A DNA stretch of 64,000 nucleotides from Serripes groenlandicus (lineage: Eukaryota > Mollusca > Bivalvia > Cardiida > Cardiidae): positions 63,855,573 to 63,919,572 of the forward strand of contig JASEVX010000007.1 in NCBI GenBank assembly GCA_031761405.1, in the 5' to 3' direction. A model generated the notes under the pieces. That model had not been told where the DNA came from and did not search any database. It worked only from the letters and a program-made list of their open reading frames with translations. Numbering within the stretch: position 1 is the first letter of the stretch; each line of letters opens with the position of its first letter. A program made the position numbers and the translations under genes. Of this stretch, positions 1-13,000 are shown in pieces.

Positions 1-40
1 GTCGATACTATATGAAGATAAATATATAAAGATATAATAT

Positions 41-254
41 GAGCCGTTCCACGAGAAAACCAACATTGTGGAAAGCGTAAACAATCGACCCGGATCAGCC
101 TAAGCATGCCACGCAAGCTAACCCGGACATACACTTTTAGCCTCCTGTAAATTTTCTGTTTCAAAATTCAATACGCTATACCTCTATCCCCTTAGACGAA
201 ATCTGTCTGCCCGGATTAGCGTCTATATTGTTGGTTTTCTCGTGGAGCGACTCA
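41..254. mobile_element. Palindromic MITE family A, copy 1
   Basis: Starts GAGCCGTTCCACGAGAAAAC and ends with the inverted complement. Internal sequence is shared with copies at 6108, 10137, 16546, 44470 and 50637. Flanks are ATAT and ACAT, close to a 4-base target duplication. It abuts the left satellite array. Confidence 0.8.
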
Positions 255-292
255 CATGTTTCACTCCATAACCACTTGTGGAAATCTTACAT

Positions 293-3200
293 AGAAAGAG
301 AGTGGTAAAGTGACAGGAAGAAAGTGGTGTAGTGATAGGAAGAGAGTGGTGAAATGATATGATGAGAGATGGGATGAGATTGGTGTAGTGATAAAAAGAG
401 AGTGGTGTAGTTATAGGAAACAAAGTGGTGTAGTGATAGGAAAGAGAAAGGTGTAGTGATAGAAGGAGAATGGTGTAGTGATAGGAAGATAGTGGTGTAT
501 TTAGAGGAAGAGAGTGGTGAAGTGATATGAAGCGAAAGGAAGAAAAATATGTAGTGATAGGAAGAGAGTGGTGAAGTGATATGAAGAGAAAAGAAAAAAA
601 ATATGTAGTGATAGGAAGAGAGTGGTGTATTTATAGGAAGCGAGTGGTGTATTGATAGGAATAGAGTGGTGTATTGATATGAAGAGAGTGGTGTATTGAT
701 AGGAAGAGTGTGATGTATTGATAGGAAGAGAGTGGTGTATTGATAGTAAGCGAGTGGTGTATTGATAGGAAGCGAGTGGTGTATTGATAGGAAGAGAGTG
801 GTGTATTGATAGGAAGAGAGTGGTGTATTGATAATAAGATAGTGGTGTAGTGAAAGGAAGATAGTGGTGTAGTGAAAGGAAGATAGTGGTGTAGTGATAG
901 GAATAGGGTGAAAGTGTGTTGTAGTGATAGGAAGATAGTGATGTAGTAATAGGAAGAGAGTGGTGTAGTGATAGGAAGATAGTGATATGGTGATAGGAAG
1001 AGAGTGGTGTAGTGATAGGAAGAGAGATGTATATTGATTAGAAGAGAGTGATATAGTGATAGGAAAATAATAGTGTAGCGATAGGAAAAGTGTGTTGTAG
1101 TGATAGGAAGATAGTGATGTAGTGATAGGAAGAGAGTGGTGTAGTGATAGGAAGAGAGTGGTGTAGTGATATGAAGCGAGTGGTGTAGTGATAGGAAGAG
1201 AGTGGTGTAGTGATAGGAAGACAATGGTTTCGTGATAGGAAGAGTATGGTGTAGTGATAGGAAGAGAGTGGTGTAGTGATAGGAAGAGTGTGGTGTAGTG
1301 ATAGGAAGAGAGTGGTGTAGTGAAAGGAAGAGAGTGGTGTAGTGATAGGAAGAGTGTGGTGTAGTGATAGGAAGAGTGTGGTGTAGCGATAGGAAGATAA
1401 TGGTGTAGTGATAGGAAGAGTGTGGTGTATTGATAGGAAGCGAGTGGTGTAGTGAAAGGAAGACAGTGGTGTAGTGATAGGAAGATAATGGTGTAGTGAT
1501 AGGAAGAGTGTGGTGTATTGATAGGAAGCGAGTGGTGTAGTGAAAGGAAGACAGTGGTGTAGTGATAGGAAGACAATGGTGTAGTGATAGGAAGAGTGTG
1601 GTGTAGTGATAGGAAGAGTGTGGTGTAGCGATAGGAAGATAATGGTGTAGTGATAGGAAGAGTGTGGTGTATTGATAGGAAGCGAGTGGTGTAGTGATAG
1701 GAAGAGTGTGGTGTAGCGATAGGAAGAGTGTGGTGTAGCGATAGGAAGGGTGTGGTGTATTGATAGGAAGAGAGTGGTGTAGAGATAGGAAGAGTGTGGT
1801 GTAGTGATAGGAAGAGTGTGGTGTAGTGATAGGAAGAGTGTGGTGTAGTGATAGGAAGAGTGTGGTGTAGTGATAGGAAGAGTGTGGTGTATTGATAGGA
1901 AGAGAGTGGTGTAGTGATAGGAAGAGAGTGGTGTAGTTATAGGAAGAGTGTGGTGTAGTGATAGGAAGAGTGTGGTGTAGTGATAGGAAGAGTGTGGTGT
2001 AGTGATAGGAAGACAGTGGTGTAGTGATAGGAAGAGAGTGGTGTATTGATAGGAAGAGTGTGGTGTAGTGATAGGAAGAGTGTGGTGTAGTGATAGGAAG
2101 AGGGTGGTGTAGTGATAGGAAGAGTGTGGTGTAGTGATAGGAAGAGTGTGGTGTAGTGATAGGAAGAGGGTGGTGTAGTGATAGGAAGAGTGTGGTGTAG
2201 TGATAGGAAGAGAGTGGTGTAGTGATAGGAAGAGAGATGTATATTGATTAGAAGAGAGTGATATAGTGATAGGAAAATAATAGTGTAGCGATAGGAAAAG
2301 TGTGTTGTAGTGATAGGAAGATAGTGATGTAGTGATAGGAAGAGAGTGGTGTAGTGATAGGAAGAGAGTGGTGTAGTGATAGGAAGAGAGTGGTGTAGTG
2401 ATAGGAAGAGAGTGGTGTAGTGATAGGAAGACAATGGTTTCGTGATAGGAAGAGTATGGTGTAGTGATAGGAAGAGAGTGGTGTAGTGATAGGAAGAGTG
2501 TGGTGTAGTGATAGGAAGAGTGTGGTGTAGTGATAGGAAGAGTGTGGTGTATTTATAGGAAGAGAGTGGTGTATTGATAGGAAGAGTGTGGTGTAGTGAT
2601 AGGAAGAGTGTGGTGTAGTGATAGGAAGAGGGTGGTGTAGTGATAGGAAGAGTGTGGTGTAGTGATAGGAAGAGTGTGGTGTAGTGATAGGAAGAGGGTG
2701 GTGTAGTGATAGGAAGAGTGTGGTGTAGTGATAGGAAGAGTGTGGTGTAGAGATAGGAAGAGTGTGGTGTAGTGATAGGAAGAGTGTGGTTTAGTGATAG
2801 GAAGAGTGTGGTGTAGTGATAGGAAGAGTGTGGTGTAGTGATAGGAAGAGTGTGGTTTAGTGATAGGAAGAGTGTGGTGTAGTGATAGGAAGAGGGTGGT
2901 GTAGTGATAGGAAGAGTGTGGTGTAGTGATAGGAAGAGAGTGGTTTAGTGAAAGGAAGAGAGTGGTGTATTGATAGGAAGAGAGTTGTTTAGCGATAGGA
3001 AGTTTGTGGTGTATTGATAGGAGAGAGTGGTTTAGTGAAAGGAAGAGAGTGGTTTAGCGATAGGAAGAGTGTGGTGTATTGATAGGAAGAGAGTTGTTTA
3101 GCGATAGGAAGTTTGTGGTGTATTGATAGGAGAGAGTGGTTTAGTGAAAGGAAGAGAGTGGTTTAGCGATAGGAAGAGTGTGGTGTATTGATAGGAAGAG

Positions 3201-5047
3201 AGTGGTTTAGTGAAAGGAAGAGTGTGGTGTATTGATAGGAAGAGTGTGGTGTAGTAATAGGAAGAGAGTGGTTTAGTGAAAGGAAGAGAGTGGTGTATTG
3301 ATAGGAAGAGAGTGGTTTAGCGATAGGAAGAGTGTGGTGTATTGATAGGAAGAGAGTGGTTTAGCGATAGGAAGAGTGTGGTGTATTGATAGGAAGAGTG
3401 TGGTGTAGTAATAGGAAGAGAGTGGTTTAGTGAAAGGAAGAGAATGGTGTATTGATAGGAAGAGAGTGGTGTAGTGATAGGAAGAGTGTGGTGTAGTGAT
3501 AGGAAGAGTGTGGTGTAGTGATAGGAAGAGTGTGGTGTAGTGATAGGAAGAGAGTGGTTTAGTGAAAGGAAGAGAGTGTGGTGTAGTAATAGGAAGAGAG
3601 TGGTTTAGTGAAAGGAAGAGAATGGTGTATTTATAGGAAGAGTGTGGTGTAGTGATAGGAAGAGTGTGGTGTAGTGATAGGAAGAGAGTGGTGTAGTTAT
3701 AGGAAGAGTGTGATGTAGCGATAGGAAGAGTGTGGTGTATTGATAGGAAGAGTGTGGTGTAGTGATAGGAAGAGAGTGGTGTATTTATAGGAAGAGAGTG
3801 GTGTATTGATAGGAAGAGTGTGGTGTAGTGATAGGAAGAGTGTGGTGTAGTGATAGGAAGAGAGTGATGTATTGATAGGAAGAGTGTGGTGTAGTGATAG
3901 GAAGAGAGTGGTTTTATGAAAAGAAGAGAGTGGTTTAGTGAAAGGAAGAGAGTGGTGTATTGATAGGAAGAGTGTGGTGTATTGATAGGAAGAGAATGGT
4001 TTAGCGATAGGAAGAGTGCGGTGTATTGATAGGAAGATAGTGGTTTAGTGAAACGAAGAGAGTGGTGTATTGATAGGAAGAGAGTGCTGTAGCGATAGGA
4101 AGAGGGTGGTGTATTGATAGGAAGAGAGTGCTGTAGCGATAGGAAGAGGGTGGTGTAGCGATAGGAAGAGTGCGGTTTAATGGTATGAAGAGTTTGGTGT
4201 AGTGATAGGAAGAGAGTTATGCATAGATAGGAAGAGAGAGGGGTAGTGATAAGAAGAGAGAGGGTAGTGATAGGAAGAGAGTAGTGTATTGATAGGAATA
4301 TAGTGATAAGAAGAGTGCGGTTTAATGGTATGAAGAGTTTGGTGTAGTGATAGGAAGAGAGTTATGCATAGATAGGAAGAGAGAGGGTAGTGATAAGAAG
4401 AGAGAGGGTAGTGATAGGAAGAGAGTAGTGTATTGATAGGAATATAGTGATAAGAAGAGTGTGGTGTAGCGATAGGAAGAGAGTGGTATAGTGATTAGAA
4501 GATAGTGGTATAGTGATTAGAAGATAGTGGTGTAGTGATAGGAAGATAGTGGTGTAGTGATAGGAAGATAGTGGTATAGTGATAGGAATAGGGTGGTGCT
4601 GTGATAGGAAGATATTGCTGTAGCGATAGGAATAGTGTGGTGTAGTGATTAGAAGATAGTGGTATAGTGATTAGAAGATAGTGGTGTAGTGATAGGAAGA
4701 TAGTGGTGTAGTGATGGGAAGATAATGGTATAGTGATAGGAATAGGGTGGTGCTGTGATAGGAAGATATTGCTGTAGCGATAGGAATAGTGTGGTGTAGT
4801 AATAGGAAGATAGTGGTGAAGCGATAGGAAGAGTTTGTTTTTATTATAGGAAGAGAGTGATGTAGTTATAGCAATATAGTGGTTTAGCGATAGGAAGAGT
4901 GTCGTATAATGATAGGAAGATAGTGGTTTAGCGATAGGAAGAGTGTGGTTTAATGGTTTGAAGAGTTTGGTGTTGTGATAGGAAGAGAATTATACATAGA
5001 TAGGAAGAGAGAGGTGTAGTGATAGAAAGAGAGTGGTGAATTGATAT
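293..5047 (+). repeat. Left 22-bp satellite array (about 4.75 kb, about 215 units)
   Basis: Head-to-tail units with core GTGGTGTAGTGATAGGAAGA plus two variable bases. Common variants are GATAGG to GAAAGG, TAGTG to TAGCG or TATTG, and AGAGT to AGTGT. The purine-rich strand is plus. The complement lacks stop codons in long stretches, so antisense frames of several hundred codons appear; they carry a 22-residue periodicity (3 x 22 bases) and are not genes. Longer internal duplications exist, for example near 1021 and 2231. The array is preceded by a palindromic element and ends in unique A+T-rich DNA. Confidence 0.95.
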
Positions 5048-6107
5048 TACTTAAATACTTACGCACATATTTCATCAATTTTGTTTCCCTAATGAAAATA
5101 CCAATATTTAATTTTCATAAAAAGAATTGTTTTTCAGCAAAGTAACTTTTTATGTCAACTTAGTCATCAACTTAAATACATCCCACCATTCATTTATTAC
5201 AAAATATTAGGTAACCAAAAATGACGAAATACGCTTTTAAGTATTTAAGAATTACTTAGCGCTAAGTAAGGTTGGTGGAATTGGATCCTGACTGCATTTC
5301 ACATCCACACCATCTGGTACGCATACACCAGGTAAAGGGTTTTGAGGTTTTATAACCTGTGTGACTAGTGAAAACTCAGAAGGGCCTGTGCTTGTGCTTC
5401 GTGACAGTATTAACATTTTTCCATGTGTAGACCCAGTCTGATGCATCTAACTTTTGAAAAACACAGTGGCAAAAGGATTATTGCTCGTAGTGAAATATGT
5501 CTTTTTTTCCCCCAAAAGTTTTCTACTCTAGTTGAAATTAAAACCCATGTGAATTTTTCAACTTTTTGATTTTCAAAATCGTCTGCTACAGTGTTAAAAA
5601 GCCTCCCCTGTCAATTTACATGCAATGAAGTAGTTCTAGATGCAAAACTTAAAGTTTAATCTGTGCTCTGAAGTTGTGTTCAAGTATCCGATTGGTCGGA
5701 AGCAAATCCATTCTCCAAATTGACCAATTGGGAAGTCTTATGTGGAGCACGGCGACGTTTTAAGAGTTTCATAGTTTCGGACAACATTGTTACATTGTCA
5801 GTCTGGCTTTATTTATGAAAAGTGTTTTCAAAAGAACCTGAAAATAATTGACAACGGTACAGATTCTGATCAGACAGGACTGGACTGAATGTACACTGAT
5901 ATCAATTAAACTACGGTTGGAGCTCCTGACGTATGGTAGGGTTTATCGTATTCTTATATACTATTTAGTGTTTTACAACTTCAATGAAAATAATAAAAAT
6001 GAAAAAATACTCTGGAGGTCCATGGATATAGTCCAGTTCCAATATATTTTAATATGCATTATAAAGTTTAACCCTTATTCCGCTTTACTCAACATTAAAC
6101 AGCATTT
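5048..6107. other. No gene seen
   Basis: A+T-rich DNA between the left satellite and the gene's 3' flank. Only a decayed MITE family B scrap (5450-5615) is recognisable. Confidence 0.5.
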
Positions 6108-6366
6108 GAGCCGTCCCGCGAGAAAACCAACAGTGTGAACTACGTAAAGTATCGACCCGGATCAGCCTAAGCATGCCGCGCAGGCTAACCCGGACAGACA
6201 CTTTTCGCCTCCTGTGGATTTTCTGTTTCAGGAATCATTTCTCTATCCCTCTATCTCCCTGAGACGGAATGTGTCGGCCCAGACTAGCCTGCGCGGAGTG
6301 CGCAGGCTGATCTGGGTCGATACATTACGCAGAGGCCATAATGTTGGTTTTCTCGTGGAACGGCTC
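6108..6366. mobile_element. Palindromic MITE family A, copy 2
   Basis: Terminal inverted repeats GAGCCGTCCCGCGAGAAAAC and complement, flanked by the direct duplication ATTT. No coding capacity. Short internal frames are not genes. Lies just downstream of the gene's stop codon. Confidence 0.85.
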
Positions 6367-6490
6367 ATTTACGTTCTCCGTCATGTAGGGGCTTAATTCT
6401 ACAATGCGACCAATGTTCAACAAGATCAATCTGTACATTCATAAGAATAATGTTGGTCTACACTGATTGCTACTCATTTATCAATATGAA

Positions 6491-6765
6491 AACCGCATCG
6501 GTGGTGATGTGGTAGAGCGTTCACCTCGGTTGCGGGAGGTCCTGGGTTCGATTCCCGACCGGGTCAAACCAAAGACTTTAAATATGGTAGTAATGGCTGC
6601 CCTCTTTGGCGCTCAGGGTTGCTAGTTTCAGCATTATGATCGACTGACCGGTGTCAGGATAAATGGAGCAGTAATACTGGTTACTTACCCAAGAAAAGCC
6701 GTGATATAACTGAAAACTTATTAAAAACTGTGTAAAACACCAAACATTCAATCAATCAATCACTA
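6491..6765 (+). mobile_element. tRNA-derived SINE
   Basis: tRNA-like head with box A (GGTGATGTGGTAGAGCGTTC) and box B (GGGTTCGATTCC), a body, then a GCCGTGATATAACTGAAAAC tail and (AATC)n end. The GTGATATAACTGAAA segment is the tail shared by many molluscan SINEs. In the 3' flank of the gene. Confidence 0.82.
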
Positions 6766-6870
6766 TCATGCAGAAACAATTCCACAAATCCGTAAAATCT
6801 CGATAAAAATCAATAGCTGCTGGGATTTTAGCGGCATAAGGGCTTAACTCGTTTCTTCTCGTAAAGTCAT

Positions 6871-7036
6871 CTAAAGTTTACAACTATCATCAATATATTC
6901 ACTGCTTGAAATGTACACAGGGTTTTCCTGGGTTTTTGTATCAATAGGCGTCGTACACCATTCTTCCAGCTCATTGTGTGTACTACTATTTATTGGGAAA
7001 TCGACTTCACCACCACTTGAAAATTGTTTCTGTTTT
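6871..7036 (-). CDS. Exon 10: cytoplasmic tail with NPVY motif and stop codon
   Basis: Acceptor tttgtttacag follows a pyrimidine tract; the exon opens in phase 2 and ends at TAG (6871-6873). It encodes a basic start (K-Q-K-Q), an acidic middle and Q-E-N-P-V-Y-I-S-S-S-E-Y-I-D-D-S-C-K-L. N-P-V-Y (residues 3404-3407) fits the NPxY class of PTB-binding and clathrin-sorting motifs; a second Tyr in acidic context lies six residues later. Function is inferred from the motif only. Confidence 0.82.
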
Positions 7037-10000
7037 CTGTAAACAAAATAAAAAATCAGTGTATTGATATTTAATAAGATAACACATGTGTTTATTTATG
7101 TGTACACTTATACGCTTGACAGCAACAATATAAGCCGTTGATGTTAACTTCTTGAACTATCTCACATATATATCGAGGGCTTGGCGTGAAACGGTTGTAA
7201 CTCAAAACCTATTTGGAAAACCCTGAATTAGGGGCAATTTTGACCCTTTTGTAAACAATGCAAATTTAGGTGCCATTGCTCAAAACGAGTAATGGCACCT
7301 AAATTTCCATTGTTTACCAAGAAAAATAATTTAACGCTTATAAAGACTTTATGGCGAGGTGATTAACCTTGGTAAAAAATTACCAATTTTAGTTACAACC
7401 GTTTCACACCAAGCCCTCGATATATATGCAATGAACATGACAACTTTGAGTGGCCCAGAGGATTAAACCCTGGACTGTCCATCGAGAGGCCCGAAGTCCT
7501 TATTGCTGATTTACAAGACCGTTCACAATTTGGCACCAATATACATGAATGACATTTTAATATTTTCGGAAAATAAATATCACACTCTACGCTCACACTC
7601 CAATAACAATTTAACATTGACCTATAAACCTAGAACAAATTATATGTTAAATTCATTTAGATATTTTGGTTTTAAAGTCTGGAATAGCATTCCATCACAT
7701 ATAAAGAACTCAACGTCTATTGTATCATTCTAACGAAATTATAGAAAATTTCTTCTGGAAAAGGTTCCATACTAACACTATATTGATTACTTGCCGATAT
7801 TATGTTAAGAATTGTGTTTGGAGTAGTTGGAGTGTATGTCTTCACATGATTGAACTTAATTGATTATATTTGTACTTCATGCCATAATTTTTCATTGAAA
7901 TTTGCATGTTGTTAAATGTAATGTTTGTGTGTGTTATATTATTGAAGGCCATATGAAAATAAGATATGTATAGCCATTGTTAAATTGTCTGTATGTGTCT
8001 TAGATGTTACCTTCAAAAAATAAAGATATTATTATTATTATTATCCCAGTCTAGGTACTGTACGTTTATGTGGTGCTTTTAAGTATTACCCCATTCAACT
8101 ACAGGTCAAGTACTGGTCCTTTCCCGGAGAAAAGCAAAGCATGTATCTGTGCTATATACACTAATGAATCTTTTCAAAAAGAGCTAGACTTACCAGAGGA
8201 CCAGATAAAGAGGGGGTATTCAGCTCTTTCCCCCACAATATCTCTCTTATTATCCAACTATTCCACATGGTGTGGGTATTCAATAGAATCGTCTCACTGA
8301 GACGATTCTTTTAAGTACCCACAACATAGGGTATAAAGGACAAATAACGATTTAAGAACATTAGAAACGGCGCTTATCTACAACTTGTGAATACAACTCC
8401 CTTGTATATCATTCAGTCTTTTAAAATGATCTGCACCTGTCAGATGCATGTAAATTGTATACACTATTACGATGGACCGATATAAGCTAAACATCTTATG
8501 CTCTATAGTTACATGTTCTAAGATTAAAACTCTACTAAACCCACTGCCTGCTGCTCTTAATGTAGAAACGTTGATGTTGATAGCAGTTAAGATGACGATA
8601 GGTTAACCCTTTCCCTCATACAGACGCTTTCTGACGCCTCTGCAGCAGACGGCTTTTTGAAAACATAGTGACAAAAGAAGAAATTGCACAAAACGTGTAA
8701 TTTCTCCTTTTGCCACAATGTTTTCCACTTTTTGTCATAGGTTATCCATTCAACTATGGAGATTTTCTATGTTTTAACAAAATATGTTCAAAGTCGTCTG
8801 CTGCAGAATTGTTGTATGAGGGAAAGGGTTAATAGTTTAGCCCTTTTATTTAGGTGTAGACATATCATAACAAATAAAGGTAAAACCTTAAACGGGCAAA
8901 CTGTTTTTAATCTCTATTCAAGAATCATATTCTTATTCATACGAGGTATTATAATGTTTTGCAAAGATTATTCTGCATGGCGAGGGTATAGAAAACCAAA
9001 GAATAATAATTTGCATAGATGTTTTCACAGTCGTCTGCTGCAGATTTGTTGTATGTTGGAAAGGCGTGTCAAAACGTCGTACATAACTTTGTCCATTTTG
9101 TATAAGATCAATTATCAAGAACCTTTGTCCGATGTTGCGCTCTTATTAACTTAACTAAAGACATTCAATTGGCGGTATTGAATTTTGTCTTCACAATACC
9201 TTAAAACTATTCTGTCTTTGATTTTAAATCGGTTCTTTCCCATGCTTTTTTGTTAATTTTGCTGAATACTAATATAAAGGAGTTTAAAAACAGTGTGAAC
9301 GTACACACTAGCCTGCACATGGTCATGTCGTCTTCTCTCTGAATACATCAGGGTATGTGTTACTTACATGTACATAGGTAGGTAACATGGATTTCGAAGT
9401 AAGTATACAGTGTATAAAGCATATAGACTATGGGCCTCCAATTACCCCCCTACCCCAACCCCATGGGGAATTTACACTGTGGGCTACCAGTTATACCCTA
9501 ACCCCCATAAGGGATTTTCTACACTATGTTTTTTTTTGAAAGACCATTAACTGTAGAGCATATTCCTGTTTTCTGCTATCTGGGCATTGGTTCGTTAAGG
9601 AAATACAGCGGTTTAAAATACCATAATGTTTTACCATAAATTAGAAGTTGACAGAAAACATGAATATGCTACACAGACAATGGGTTTTTAGAAAAAACAA
9701 AGTGTATACAATTCTCTTTGGAGGGAGGGTTTGTCAATCTGGCCCATAGCCTAATAGTAAAGTAACTATAAAGCGTGTGAGTAAAATGTTTGTTTATTAT
9801 AGTTTTACCCCTATTGAAAGGACCAGCCATTTCTGACTGAGGAGACACCTTTGTCCTAAACACATTTCAACTTCCTGAATCCTATCTTTATGCCAGGCAC
9901 AAGTTAGACAGGCTTTCGGTACCATTATTTAACTTACTGGCGGCTAACCAACCGTCATAACAGAACGGACACCCCTGTCGAACTCTGTCAAACCTGTAAT

Positions 10001-13000
10001 TCGAACCTTATACCTCCCGTTCTCGAAGCGGATTCCTTGACCACTAGGCTATCGGGATCGGTTTATGACATGCTGCGTTTATAGTATACGTTTACTGTTT
10101 AAAAGCTTGCACAAGGCAAATCTTCCGTTTATAAATGAGCCGACCCACGAGAAAATCAACATTGTGGACTCTGCGTAAAGTATCGACCCGGATCAGCCTA
10201 AGCATGCCGCGCAGGCTAACCCGGACAGACACTTTTCGCCTCCGGTGGATTTTCTGTTTTATGAATCATTACTCTCTATACATCTATCCCCCCTGTGACG
10301 GAATGTGTCGCCCGGATTAGCCTGCGCGGTTTGCGCAGGCTGATCTGGGTCAATAAATTTCGCAGAATCCATAATGTTGGTTTCCTCATGGAACGGCTCA
10401 AATATAATGTATATCATCAAGGCAAAAAACAGATATAAAACTAACAAGCTACAATACCTTTACAATGTATAATACACGTGTATATATAGAGAAAAAAGCA
10501 TCAATACAATAATCACATGTAGAATTTACAATAAAGACTACTGTATGGATATTGATTAACGTGGTAACAAGTGGAGCAAGATGACCATGGTGACCATGGT
10601 GTAGCGGTCACGTGGGCACAACAACAGCTCTGTATTTATGATAAAGTGTTTATAAACAATTATTTAACCCTTTCCCACATACAACAAATCTGCAGCAGAC
10701 TACTTTGGAAACATGTGGACAAAACTATAGAAAATACCTAAACAAGAGGGTATATTTACTGAAAAAAGTTGAAAAAACTTTGTGGCAAAAGGAGAAATTG
10801 CGCATTTTGAGCAATTTCTTCTTTTGTCACGATGTTTTCAAAACTTGTCTGCTGCAGAGGCATTAGAGAGGCATCATAAAGCATCTATGTGTGGGAAAGG
10901 GTTAAGAAGTAATTTGTTTTACATATTTGCATCGACCTGACATGACTTCCACAGTCATCGATCCGACATGACATATTTTCCCATTTGTGCTGGATATCAC
11001 AAAGACAAACGTTATGACTAAGTTTCATCAAGATCGAGAAGATAACGCCGCTCGCAAGGGGGTTTCTTGAATTTACCTTTATACCTAAGATTTTGGGCCG
11101 GCATTATCCACATTCATACTAAACCTACCAAGATCCAGAATGATAATTGATTGATTGATCTCACATGACCCTTACTCACACTTTGTCTAGATGTCACAAA
11201 GACCAATATCTGAGAAGGTTTTATTATGCAGGGGTTTATAGTTCGGCCTCAAGACTGTAAACAAGAAGGGTGGAGGATGAATTTGGCCTAGTGGTATAGT
11301 TTTTGACCCGACATGGCCCATATTCAAACTTAGTCCATATATCATCAAGACAAGCATTCCGATAAAGTTTCAACATGAACAAGTACAAATGCAGCATCTA
11401 GTGTTAGTCATATCAGTTTACAATAAACTGTTAACTAACAGTGTTCGTTCGGATAAGATTGCATGGATGTGAAGGCAGGTCTTTAGCCTCACGTGCAATA
11501 AATACAGCCATGTCGGTTTTCAATGTCTGATTAATGGCACATAGACTATACATCGAAATAATAAAAAAAATCGGAATAGAGATGGCCACTTAGACTACTC
11601 ATTCCATAAACTACACATACTAGGGTATCCAAAAATACCCACAGACCTTTTGGACCATCTCAGTTAAATACAACCCTGCTGTCTATTGGCCTACTACGTT
11701 TGAACAACATCTCTGAAACAGACGACTTTGAAAATAGTCTGGCGAAAATAAGGAAAGTCTCTATGATTAGGAGTTAAATTATTGAATATAGGCTAAAATA
11801 TTGTGGCAAAAAGAGAAATTGTTCAAACTTTTGTTAAAAGGTCGTCTGCTGCAGAGGCGTTAGAAGACGTCCGTATCTGGGAAAGGGTTAAAACATGATA
11901 CATAAAAAAGAGTGTTAGTTTCTCCCGGCCATGTACTTAAAGGGAATGAACTCAAGATGGTGATCACAATTTTGAAATGTTGAAACTTCTGCTAAAATTG
12001 CAAATAGTGCCAACAAAGTAAGTAATAAATAGTTTTAAACTATTTTGACAGTAAATCAAAAATCAGTCAATTGAAAGTGTCAAGACAATGTACACAATTT
12101 GCCTTACTGGGTATGTTTACCTAGAAAAAATGAAGCATAAACGATCAATGGTTAGATGTTTATTGTACTGGAAAAAGAAACTGTTACCCTAATTTAATCC
12201 CAGAATTATGATTCATTATTTCAAGACAACTTTTGAACAGTTTTAAAACTTTGACTATGCTGTCTTTAATCTGGAGTTCAGCACTTTTAATATTTTCGAA
12301 CTACATACCTTCGACGTTGTATGATTGCAACAGGTATAACAAGTAGAACAATGACACCAATACATATACCCAGTAATAACTGCCAGTGGGTGTGTATCCA
12401 ATCCTGAAATATAGTGAGTGTTTATTATAGTCTTGCATGAAAAACTTTAACCCAAATTTCTAAGTCCAAAAAGGGACATAATTGTGTCAAACTATGATGT
12501 AGAGTTGTGAGACTTGTCCTGCAAGGTCCTTTGATGATGTCCAATACGTGTGTGAAGTTTCAAAGCAATCCCATGAGTGGTTACTGGGAGATGTGCATGA
12601 TAGTACCTTGCATCTAAAACATTAACCAAATTTTCAAAGTCAAACAAGGGCCATAATTTGTACTAAATTCATACAATAGTTATCTAACTTGACTGCTGAA
12701 ACCCCTGAAGACATGAATGAAGTTTCAAGTCAATATTATTAATGGTAAGTGAGATATGTCCATGATAGTACATTACATGCAAAACATTAACCAAAGCTGC
12801 AACGCCGACGCCGACACCGACACACAGTAATAGCTCTCCGTATTCTTCGACATTCAGGGGATTTGTAATTGATGGTTGGCCCTATATATGGGGAAATTGC
12901 AGACTTGTGCAGTCGGTTTTTGAGAATGACCATTTCCACAAGGTTTCCAGAATGATTGTATGACAATACGCAATCTGGAAAGATCCGGATCAATTGAACA

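Noticed and set aside
287..2434. Long minus-strand frames rich in Ser-Tyr-His-Tyr-Thr-Thr
   Set aside because: They are read through the 22-bp satellite, occur in several frames at once and show the 22-residue period expected from the DNA repeat. No start context, signal or splice structure.
293..5047. CRISPR-like array
   Set aside because: Units are contiguous without unique spacers, and the DNA is eukaryotic.
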